Below are positions 41,040 to 48,521 of a DNA stretch of 64,000 bases, one piece after another. Source of the DNA: Burkholderia sp. BCC1644 (GTDB taxonomy: Bacteria > Pseudomonadota > Gammaproteobacteria > Burkholderiales > Burkholderiaceae). How positions within the stretch are numbered: position 1 is the first letter of the stretch; every line of letters begins with the position of its first letter. The translations under genes were made by a program, and so were the position numbers. The stretch covers positions 1-64,000 of the forward strand of contig NZ_CADFEI010000012.1 of NCBI RefSeq assembly GCF_902833225.1. Direction: 5' to 3'. Under the pieces are notes generated by a model. It ran no database searches. It had not been told where the DNA came from and saw only the letters and a list, made by a program, of their open reading frames with translations.

Positions 41040-41419
41040 TGCGACTGTTGCTCGATACGCACATCTTCTTGTGGATCGTGACCAATGACCCCAAGCTCAG
41101 CGCACGGGCGCGCAGACTGATTTCGGCCGCCGACGAGCGTTTCGTCAGCAGCGCGAGTATCTGGGAGGCCGCCATCAAGGCTGGCCTGGGGAAGCTCGAT
41201 ATCGACTTGGGCAAGCTGATCCGTGCAATCGGAGCAAGCGGGATTCGTGAGTTGCCGGTTCGGGCCGTGCATGGGGCTGCCGTGCGTGATTTGCCTCACC
41301 ACCATCGCGATCCGTTCGATCGACTGCTGGTCGCGCAGGCACGACACGAACCGCTTCAGCTCGTGACGGCCGACGCTCACCTTGCCCGGTACGACCTGTC
41401 GCTGGTTCTGACAGTTTGA
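41039..41419 (+). CDS. vapC: PIN-domain ribonuclease toxin (VapC family)
   Basis: A 126-residue PIN protein. Acidic metal ligands are Asp6 (LLLDTHIFLW), Glu43 (SSASIWEAAIK), Asp94 (DPFDRLLVAQA) and Asp112 (VTADAHLARYD), the VapC quartet. It follows the antitoxin with a one-base overlap; a GTG at 41036 would give a four-base overlap. Predicted to cleave tRNA or other RNA when free of antitoxin. The pair lies between a LysR gene and a convergent metabolic gene, with codon use slightly less GC-rich than neighbours, compatible with acquisition. Confidence 0.9.
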   Translation: MRLLLDTHIFLWIVTNDPKLSARARRLISAADERFVSSASIWEAAIKAGLGKLDIDLGKLIRAIGASGIRELPVRAVHGAAVRDLPHHHRDPFDRLLVAQARHEPLQLVTADAHLARYDLSLVLTV

Positions 41420-41475
41420 AATAATCCGTCGGGTCGGAATTCATCTGCCGGCAGCGCCATGCGCGGCGTAGCGGT

Positions 41476-42369
41476 TTATGCCGCTGCGACGTCCGGCTCG
41501 ATTGCTTCGAGCGCCGCACAGATCGTTGCCAGCCGCTCCCGCAACCCTTCACTCGCGGGCACGAACGGTAGCCGCAACCCGTCCTCGCACCACCCTTGCG
41601 CGGCGAGCACGGCCTTCACCGGTGCCGGGTTCGGCTCCGCGAACAGCGCCGCGACCAGCGGTTGCAGCGCGACCGACAGGCGCCGCGCGTCGGCGAGCCG
41701 CCCGTCGCGCAGCAGCGCATGGATGCGCACATGCCATTCGGGCAGCACATGCGCGCTGCTCGCGATCGCGCCGTGCGCACCGGCGCACATCGCCGCGAAG
41801 TTCTGGTTGTCGTCGCCGGACAGGATCGCGAGCGGCGTGTCGTGCACGAGCCGGCTCATCCGGTCGAGCGTGCCGCCGCATTCCTTGATGCCGGCGACGC
41901 GCGAGTCGCTCGCGAGCGCCTGCAGCGTGTCCAGTTCGACGTTCACGCCGGTGCGGTACGGGATGTTGTAGACGAGCACCGGCAGGTCGGCCGCGTCGAC
42001 GATCGCCTCGACATGGCGGCGGATGCCGTCCTGCGTCGGCCGCACGTACACGGGCGGCGTGACGAGCAGCCCGTCGGGCCGCAGCGCGGCGAGTTCGCGT
42101 GCGCGTGCGGCCGCGAAGTGCGTCGCGCTCGCGGTCAGCCCGACGACGATCGGCAGCCCGGGCGCCGCGTCGCGCAGCGTCGCGAACACCGCATCCTGTT
42201 CGCGCGCGTCGAGCAGCACGCCTTCACCGGTCGTCGCGCCCGCGACGAAACCCGCGATGCCCGCGCCCGCATAGTGACACGCAAGCCGCGCGAGCGCCGC
42301 ATGGTCGACTTCGCCGTGGTGAAACGGCGTGATGATCGGCAGCCAGATACCTTCGAAACGTGTGTTCAT
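41476..42369 (-). CDS. Dihydrodipicolinate synthase (DapA) family lyase/aldolase
   Basis: A 297-residue TIM-barrel class-I aldolase. The Schiff-base Lys is in SRVAGIKECGG near 165, and the Tyr of VYNIPYRTGVN is near 137. GFVAGATTGEG near 45 is the family phosphate/carboxylate loop. It may be 4-hydroxy-tetrahydrodipicolinate synthase or a relative for other keto acids; the cell usually has a second, housekeeping DapA. It stands alone, with a 450-bp upstream region. Confidence 0.88.
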   Translation of the reverse strand: MNTRFEGIWLPIITPFHHGEVDHAALARLACHYAGAGIAGFVAGATTGEGVLLDAREQDAVFATLRDAAPGLPIVVGLTASATHFAAARARELAALRPDGLLVTPPVYVRPTQDGIRRHVEAIVDAADLPVLVYNIPYRTGVNVELDTLQALASDSRVAGIKECGGTLDRMSRLVHDTPLAILSGDDNQNFAAMCAGAHGAIASSAHVLPEWHVRIHALLRDGRLADARRLSVALQPLVAALFAEPNPAPVKAVLAAQGWCEDGLRLPFVPASEGLRERLATICAALEAIEPDVAAA

Positions 42370-42820
42370 GCAAAGCCTCATGGTGGAAACGGAGTGGGAA
42401 GGAACCGTTCCGCCGGCGGAGGGCCGGAGCGAGGCATGCGTGCAAGGAGAATGAAACGACCTGCGGGCATCCCGTCCGGCATTCGCCTGACGGGACGCGA
42501 CGTCCCCGTCAGTCGAGGAGTCGTTTTTTCTGTTTCAGCCCGGCCGCGCGCGTACCTGCCGCGACGGCGGCGAGGATCGGGAGCGAGCGCAGGGTAGCGG
42601 ACATGGATGAACCGTGAGTGGGCTGAGCGGCGATCTTAACACCGGATCGGCGGCGCGCGCGAGCGTCCGCCGCCGTTTAGCAGGATTCGAGATTTGCTTT
42701 CCACGACTGATTGGAAAGCGCGCCGTGCCCGGCCGCTAGAATGCCCGCTTACGTTTCGATGACAGCGCGTACGCGTGCCGTCACGCACATTCACCACCAC
42801 TGGAAACGGGGCATATCACG
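42370..42820. promoter_or_regulatory. 451-bp divergent region between the DapA-like and sulfate-binding genes
   Basis: No CDS is supported. A TAGAAT -10-like hexamer at 42737-42742 faces the sulfate-binding gene. A folded stretch spans 42454-42526: AAACGAC (42454-42460) can pair with GTCGTTT (42520-42526), enclosing CTGACGGGAC/GTCCCCGTCAG (42487-42496, 42502-42512) and a GGG/CCC hairpin. It could be a leader of the DapA-like gene or a small RNA. Confidence 0.45.
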
Positions 42821-43840
42821 ATGGCAAGCATCAAGGGGATCGGCCGCTGGCTGCACACGGGCGCGGCGGCGGCGCTGGTCGTGGCGGCGACGGCTGCGCA
42901 TGCGGATACGTCGATCCTGAACGTGTCGTACGACGTGACGCGCGAGCTGTACAAGGACATCAACACGAGCTTCGCCGCTGCGTACAAGCAGAAGACCGGC
43001 GAGACCGTCACGATCAAGCAGTCGCACGGCGCGTCGAGCGCGCAGGCGCTGTCGGTGCTGCAGGGGCTGCAGGCCGACGTCGTGACGATGAACCAGCCGA
43101 ACGACATCGACCTGCTCGCCGAGCGCGGCCAGCTGCTGTCGAAGGACTGGCGCGCACGCTTCGCGGACAACAGTTCGCCGTACTCGACCACGATGGTGTT
43201 CCTCGTGCGCAAGGGCAATCCGAAGGCGATCAAGGACTGGAGCGATCTCGCGAAGCCGGGTGTCCAGGTGATCATCGCGAACCCGAAGACGTCGGGCAAC
43301 GGCCGTTATGCGTATCTCGCCGCGTGGGGCTTCCAGAAGCAGAAGGGCGCGACCGACCAGCAGGCGCTCGACTTCGAGAAGGCGATCTTCCGCAACGTGC
43401 CGGTGCTCGACTCGGGCGGCCGCGGTGCGACGACGACGTTCACGCAGCGCGGCATCGGCGACGTGCTCGTCACGTTCGAGAACGAAGTCGCGCTGATGGA
43501 CACCGGCGCATCGGGCGCACAGTTCGACGCCGTGTATCCGTCGGCGAGCATCCTGGCGGAACCGCCCGTCGCCGTCGTCGACAAGGTCGTCGACAAGAAG
43601 GGCACGCGCAAGGTCGCGCAGGCGTATCTCGATTACCTGTACACGCCGGAAGCGCAGGAGATCATCGCGCAACACCATCTGCGCCCACGCGATGCGAACG
43701 TCCTGAAAAAGCATGCGGCCGAGTTCAAGGCGCTGAAGACGTTCAGCGTCGAGCAGGTTTTCGGCAGCTGGGCGAACGCGCAGAAGACCCATTTCGCCGA
43801 CGGCGGCACGTTCGACCAGGTGATCGTCGACCGGAAGTGA
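42821..43840 (+). CDS. sbp: Sulfate/thiosulfate ABC transporter periplasmic binding protein
   Basis: A 339-residue exported protein. The signal peptide is residues 1-29 (cleavage after AAHA), followed by DTSILNVSYDVTRELYKDINTSFAAAYKQKTGETVTIKQSHGASSAQALSVLQGLQADVVTMNQ, the sulfate-binding signature. NPKTSGNGRYAYLAAWGF is the second family motif. No permease or ATPase genes follow; a terminator comes directly after. It may feed a CysTWA system coded elsewhere. Confidence 0.93.
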   Translation: MASIKGIGRWLHTGAAAALVVAATAAHADTSILNVSYDVTRELYKDINTSFAAAYKQKTGETVTIKQSHGASSAQALSVLQGLQADVVTMNQPNDIDLLAERGQLLSKDWRARFADNSSPYSTTMVFLVRKGNPKAIKDWSDLAKPGVQVIIANPKTSGNGRYAYLAAWGFQKQKGATDQQALDFEKAIFRNVPVLDSGGRGATTTFTQRGIGDVLVTFENEVALMDTGASGAQFDAVYPSASILAEPPVAVVDKVVDKKGTRKVAQAYLDYLYTPEAQEIIAQHHLRPRDANVLKKHAAEFKALKTFSVEQVFGSWANAQKTHFADGGTFDQVIVDRK

Positions 43841-43880
43841 CCGCGGCGCGCATCGCGCCGGTCCGCACGATGACGACGCA

Positions 43881-43909
43881 GCCGGCCGCATACGCGGCCG
43901 GCTTTTTTT
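43881..43909 (+). terminator. Intrinsic terminator after sbp
   Basis: GCCGGCCGC and GCGGCCGGC form a perfect 9-bp stem with a 4-nt loop, followed by TTTTTTT. Confidence 0.88.
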
Positions 43910-44008
43910 GCGGCATCGCGCGGCGGATTGCCGGTCCGCGCCCGCACGCATTCCCGGCCGCCGCCGCGCGTGCTACGCTCATCGCCTTCCTGCAACCGGC
44001 GCCGCGCG

Positions 44009-44977
44009 ATGAACGTCGATTCGTCCTCCCCAGCCCCCCGCGGCCGTGGCCGCAAGATCTGGTCGGGCACCCGCCCGGTGATCGCGTACGGGATGCCGCC
44101 GCTCGGCTGGCGCGATTTCTACCATCGCGCGCTGACGGTGAGCTGGCCCGTATTCTTCCTGTCGCTCGCGGTGCTGTTCCTGCTGCTCAACGCCGGCTTC
44201 GCGACGCTCTACCTGCTCGGCAACACGCCGATCGCGAACCAGTCGCCGGCCGGCTTCGGCGGCGCGTTCTTCTTCAGCGTCGAGACGCTCGCGACCGTCG
44301 GCTACGGCGACATGCATCCGCAGACCGTTTATGCGCACCTCGTCGCGACGTTCGAGATCTTCGTCGGGATGTCGAGCATCGCATTGGCCACGGGGCTCGT
44401 GTTCGCGCGCTTTTCGCGGCCGCAGGCGAAGATCCTGTTCGCGCGCAACGCGATCATCCGGCCGCTGAACGGCCGGATGACGCTGATGGTGCGCGCCGCG
44501 AATGCGCGCCAGAACGTGATTGCCGAGGCGCAGGCGAAGTTGCGGCTGATGCGCGTCGAAGGCACGCACGAGGGTTACTCGCTGCGCAAGATCCATGACC
44601 TGGCGCTCGTGCGCAGCGAGCACCCGATCTTCCTGCTCGGCTGGAACCTGATGCACGTGATCGACGAATCGAGCGCGCTGTTCGGCGAGACGCCCGAATC
44701 GCTCGCCGCGCGCGACGCGTCGTTGCTGATCACGATCGAGGGCTCGGACGAAACGACCGCGCAGGTCATGCAGGCGCGTCACTCGTGGGCGCATGGCGAG
44801 ATCCGCTGGCGTCACCGCTATGTCGACCTGATGCACGACGAAGACGGCATCACGCACATCGACTACACGCATTTTCACGAAGTCGTGCCGATCGACGTCG
44901 ACACCGACGAGCGCGGATCGCCGGGTGTGGTGGTCGAAGCGGGCGCGTCGGCGCAGGGGCCGGCCGGATCGGCGTGA
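44009..44977 (+). CDS. Inward-rectifier potassium channel (KirBac1.1 family)
   Basis: A 322-residue inner-membrane channel subunit, close in length to the crystallised B. pseudomallei KirBac1.1. Two transmembrane helices (about 47-70 and 112-135) flank the pore helix and selectivity filter TVGYGD (96-101). The cytoplasmic Ig-like Kir domain follows (FARNAIIRPLNGRMTLMVRAANARQNVIAEAQAKL, HEIFLLGWNLMHVIDESS-type segments). The C-terminal 20 residues are Ala/Gly-rich. ATG 44009 matches family N-termini. Confidence 0.94.
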   Translation: MNVDSSSPAPRGRGRKIWSGTRPVIAYGMPPLGWRDFYHRALTVSWPVFFLSLAVLFLLLNAGFATLYLLGNTPIANQSPAGFGGAFFFSVETLATVGYGDMHPQTVYAHLVATFEIFVGMSSIALATGLVFARFSRPQAKILFARNAIIRPLNGRMTLMVRAANARQNVIAEAQAKLRLMRVEGTHEGYSLRKIHDLALVRSEHPIFLLGWNLMHVIDESSALFGETPESLAARDASLLITIEGSDETTAQVMQARHSWAHGEIRWRHRYVDLMHDEDGITHIDYTHFHEVVPIDVDTDERGSPGVVVEAGASAQGPAGSA

Positions 44978-45002
44978 TCGAGGGGCCCGCCCCCCACGAG
45001 CG

Positions 45003-45617
45003 TCACGCGTGCAGCAACCGCGCCGCTTCGCGTTGTTCGATCGCGACGGCGCGACGGAACGCGTCGCGATCCTCGGCGCGTGCGACGTAGTCGCCGAGCA
45101 CGCCTTCGTGCGGCAGCAAATGTGCGTCGAACGCGATCTTCAACGTGCTGGCGAGCAGCAGGTCGGCCGCGGTGAAACGGTCGCCGACGAGCCACGGGTT
45201 GTGGGCGAGCGCTTGCGCGAGTGCGCGCTGCACGCGCGTGATGTTGCCCCAGCCGAACGCGACCGGATTGCCCGACGCGCCGGTGAATTTCTCGGCCATC
45301 GCCGGTTCGAGGCAGGTCGGCGTGAAGAACATCCATTGGAGGAAACGGCCGCGCAGCGGATCGTCGGGCGCGATGCCGAGTCCGGCGCCCGGGCAGCAGT
45401 CGGCGAGGTAGAGCAGCACGGCGCCCGATTCGGCGAACGGCGCGCTGCCGTCGTCGAGCGCGGGCAGCTTGGCCATCGGATTGACCTGCACGAATGCGTC
45501 GCTGCCCTGCTCGTGCGAGCGCAGGTCGATCGGCACGAGTTCGTACACCACGCCGATTTCCTCGAGCATCCACAACGCCCGGAATGCCCGGGTCTTCGGC
45601 CAGTAGTAGAGCTTCAT
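45003..45617 (-). CDS. Glutathione S-transferase family protein
   Basis: A 204-residue GST. The N-terminal domain reads MKLYYWPKTRAFRALWMLEEIGVVYELVPIDL and has MAKLPALDDGSAPFAESGAVLLYLADCCPG as glutathione site. The helical domain has LAHNPWLVGDRFTAADLLLASTLK. It is convergent with the Kir channel gene, 25 nt away. Substrate is unknown. Confidence 0.92.
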   Translation of the reverse strand: MKLYYWPKTRAFRALWMLEEIGVVYELVPIDLRSHEQGSDAFVQVNPMAKLPALDDGSAPFAESGAVLLYLADCCPGAGLGIAPDDPLRGRFLQWMFFTPTCLEPAMAEKFTGASGNPVAFGWGNITRVQRALAQALAHNPWLVGDRFTAADLLLASTLKIAFDAHLLPHEGVLGDYVARAEDRDAFRRAVAIEQREAARLLHA

Positions 45618-45799
45618 CGCGCCTCCGCGTTTGGGTGCAGGTGTCGGTCCCGTCGATGCTCAAGCGTACCCGAGCGCAGGAGGTTCGGACAGGGGCGCCC
45701 GGCTAGGGCGCCCGGCCGAGCGAGACCGTTGGAGGCGTTGTATGTCGAGCGTGAGTCGGACAGAAAATCGGGCAAAGCCCGATGGCACAAGGGGGTAAT

Positions 45800-45830
45800 C
45801 AATAACTAGTTATATATAGACTAGTTATTG
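45800..45830. promoter_or_regulatory. AT-rich 11-bp perfect inverted repeat in a 359-bp intergenic region
   Basis: CAATAACTAGT (45800-45810) and ACTAGTTATTG (45820-45830) are exact inverted repeats around TATATATAG. The left arm also contains the self-palindrome TAACTAGTTA. It stands out in GC-rich surroundings and looks like a regulator site. It lies 146 bp before the acetyltransferase and 183 bp before the GST start. No gene is seen in 45618-45976. Confidence 0.6.
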
Positions 45831-45976
45831 AAGTGAGTGGAAATCCTGACGGAAAGCGGCATCACTTCCCATGGGCGCCGCCGATCCAGCAGCATCCTTG
45901 CACATGACCACATCGGCATTCGACCACGACCGCCGACGCATCGCGAAACACGGAAATCACTGGAGACAAGTCACGC

Positions 45977-46534
45977 ATGGCAAACGACGATCGCACCACG
46001 ATCATTCCGCGAAGAACGCCCGAATCGGCGGCCATGGTGGCCGAGGTCAGGCGAGCGATGGCGATCACCGCGCGGCTCAACCGTCTGACGTTCGACGATG
46101 CCGCGGAAGTGCGCGCCTTGTTCGGCGAGCTGATCGGCACGCAGGTGGACGACGGCTTCGTGCTGATCCCGCCGTTTCATGCGACGGGCGGCACCGGCAT
46201 GAAGCTCGGGCGCAACGTGTTCGTCAACCAGAACTGCACGTTCTACGATCTGGGGGGGCTCGAGATCGGCGACGACGTGATGATCGGCCCGAACGTCAGC
46301 CTGATCACGTCCGGTCATCCGGTCGAGCCTACGCGGCGGCGCGACTGCGTCGTCGCGAAGCCGATCGTGATCGAACGGAATGTATGGATCGGCGCCGGCG
46401 CGACGATCATCGGCGGCGTGACGGTCGGCGAGAATTCGGTCGTCGCGGCCGCTGCGGTCGTCACGCGCGACGTTCCGCCGAACACGCTGGTCGGCGGCAA
46501 TCCTGCGACCGTCATCCGGTCGATTGCGGAATAG
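45977..46534 (+). CDS. Sugar O-acetyltransferase (hexapeptide-repeat, maltose/galactoside acetyltransferase type)
   Basis: A 185-residue left-handed beta-helix enzyme. The N-terminal helical part is LNRLTFDDAAEVRALFGELIG. PPFHATGGTGMKLGRNVFVNQNCTFYDLGGLEIGDDVMIGPNVSLITSGHPVE carries the catalytic His in TSGHP. WIGAGATIIGGVTVGENSVVAAAAVVTRDVPPNTLVGGNPA is the C-terminal hexapeptide run. It transfers acetyl from acetyl-CoA to a sugar in this family; the acceptor is not known. It is bordered by the AT-rich palindrome upstream and the 54-bp repeat array downstream. Confidence 0.9.
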   Translation: MANDDRTTIIPRRTPESAAMVAEVRRAMAITARLNRLTFDDAAEVRALFGELIGTQVDDGFVLIPPFHATGGTGMKLGRNVFVNQNCTFYDLGGLEIGDDVMIGPNVSLITSGHPVEPTRRRDCVVAKPIVIERNVWIGAGATIIGGVTVGENSVVAAAAVVTRDVPPNTLVGGNPATVIRSIAE

Positions 46535-46581
46535 CCTCCGCTCGGAAGCACCTGTCGGCGCGACGGGCATCGTCGGACGGA

Positions 46582-48187
46582 TGTGGACAACCCGCCCCAC
46601 GGCGACTCGAAACGCTGTGCATTTGAATGGTGAGGGTGCCGCCGAGGCCGTCCGGGCAAGCCTTTCCGGCTTTCCCCGGATGCGGTGCACCGAGGCGTTC
46701 GCCGACGTGGACATTGCGATCTCGTCGCGCAACCGGTTGTGGATATCCCCGCCCCGAAACGACTCGCCGCGCTGTGGATTTCACCGGTGAGGATCGCCGG
46801 ATGTCGCGCAATACGTGAAGAGGGGTGTGGACAACTCGCCACGAGACGAAGCGAAATGCTGTGAAATCCAACGGTGAGCATCGACGCCCGATCGCGCTGC
46901 GCCAGATCCAGCAAGGCTCCCCGGCCTTTGCCGCGATTCGGGGCGCCGCGCATTCTAACGGAACGCGCGAATGTGTGGCTAGGCCACGCGTGCGTCGCGA
47001 CGTCGGCATCCGGGTCCGGATCCCGATCGAAGGGTCGTGCATTCTAACGGCGAGCGCGAGCACGTGGTCCGAAACGTGCGAATTTCATCGCGCATTCGCG
47101 ATCTCTCAAGCGACTCGACACGCTGTGGAATGCAATGGTGAGTATGAGCATCCGATTGGCCGGAGGCCCGTCCGGACGCGGCTGTCCGGCCGACGACGTC
47201 GCCCGGGGCACGTGCCCGATCAGGAGCGCCGTGCGCGTTGCAGTGTGGATATCCGGCCGCCGAAACGACTTGCGGCACTGTGTAATTCGACGGTGAGCGT
47301 CGGTGGCCGATCGGGCGACAGGCCGCTCGCGGCAGGGATTGCCGCCAGCCGGTGCGCTTTGAAACGCGCTTCCGCGCTCGATCGGCCGATTCTCTCCGAT
47401 GTGGATATCCGGCCGCGGAAACGACTCGCGGCACTGTGTATATCGACGGTGAGCGTCGGTGGCTGATCGCGTGACAAGCCGCTGGCGGCAGGGGTTGCCG
47501 CCCGCCGGTGTGCTTTGAAACGCGCTTCTGCGCTCGATCCAACGATTCTCTCCGATGTGGATATCCGGCCGCCGAAACGACTCGCGGCACTGTGTATATC
47601 GACGGTGAGCGTCGGTGGCTGATCGGGTGACAAGCCGCTGGCGGCAAGGATTGCCGCCAGCCGGTACGCGTTGAAACACGCTTCCTCGCTCGATCGGCCG
47701 ATTCTCTCCGATGTCGATGTCCGGCCGCGGAAACGACTTGCGGCACTGTGTATTTCGACGGTGAGAGTCGGTGGCTGATCGGGTGACAAGCCGCTGGCGG
47801 CAAGGATTGCCACCAGCCGGTACGCGTTGAAACGCGCTTCCTCGCTCGATCGGCCGATTCTTTCCGTTGTGGATATCCGGCTCCACCGGCCACTCTCGAC
47901 CCTGTGTATTCGAACGGTGAAGGGCGCAGCGGATCGACGAAACGGGCAGGCCTGGATGTGGATATCCACCGCCAGAACCCACTCGCCGCGCTGTGAATTC
48001 CAACGGTGAGCATGCGCGCCCGGGCGAACCGCATGCCGGTTCCGGGTGTGGACATCCCTGCTCCGACGCCACTCGAAACGCTGTGCAATCGAACGGTGAG
48101 CGCGCGAGCCCGGTCGGCAGAGAAGCGCATCGTTGTGGACATCCGGCGCCCCCGACCAATCTGAACACTGTGCAAATCAACGGTGAG
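46582..48187. repeat. Array of fourteen copies of a 54-bp sequence with two-valued spacing
   Basis: Full or near-full copies: 46582-46634, 46738-46791, 46826-46878, 47001-47054, 47089-47142, 47244-47297, 47400-47453, 47556-47609, 47712-47765, 47868-47921, 47957-48010, 48047-48100, 48134-48187. A degenerate copy at 46912-46965 keeps mainly its last 15 bp. Conserved blocks are TGTGGAyATCCsG at the left, CGACTCG in the middle, and CTGTG then AACGGTGAG at the right. Start-to-start distances are 156, 88, 86, 89, 88, 155, 156, 156, 156, 156, 89, 90 and 87 bp. Two copies are 53 bp. No CDS in 46535-48521 is convincing, because frames change between copies. Confidence 0.93.
47244..47867. repeat. Four tandem 156-bp units within the array, each with a hairpin
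   Basis: In this part the sequence between 54-bp blocks is also repeated, giving exact 156-bp units starting at 47244, 47400, 47556 and 47712. The 102-bp linker contains an 11-bp hairpin, perfect in the third unit (GCTGGCGGCAA 47637-47647, TTGCCGCCAGC 47651-47661) and with one mismatch in the fourth. It also has a conserved ATCGGCCGAT palindrome. Confidence 0.92.
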
Positions 48188-48521
48188 GATGACCGCCGGA
48201 AGCGCCCGAAACCCTTGCCACACGGGGCTCGAGCACCCGCGGCGCGGCCGCGGCGGCGCCATCGAGCGCGCACCGGTTTCCCGGCGAGCCACCCGGCCGC
48301 CGCGATGCCCGCCAACCCGCCCGACGCCACCGCGCGCGAAAACTCTCTCAAATCCCGGCAAAAACCTGCGCAGTTTTTCTCGCTACAGCCCCGACCGAGC
48401 AAGATGAGAAAAAACATTCTCGGCTGCGCACGAAAAAATAGAGCCATTCGCTGCCGGCCCCCACGCGTCGCCCGACGCCCCGCCGCGCAGCCCAGAACAG
48501 CACAATCCGGAGACATCCCCC
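48188..48521 (+). promoter_or_regulatory. 334-bp leader of the indolepyruvate oxidoreductase gene
   Basis: A dyad AAAAAC-N7-GTTTTT at 48360-48378 and an A-rich tract at 48408-48414 lie 110-160 bp upstream of the start. These are candidates for a regulator site and promoter. No gene is seen. Confidence 0.4.

Noticed and set aside
46582..48187. CRISPR array
   Set aside because: Blocks are 53-54 bp and diverged, linkers are 34 or 102 bp and partly repeated, and there are no cas genes.
47044..48516. Long leftward protein of about 490 residues through the repeat array
   Set aside because: Frames shift between blocks at the 86-90 bp steps and there is no start signal; listed instead as a finding to be tested.
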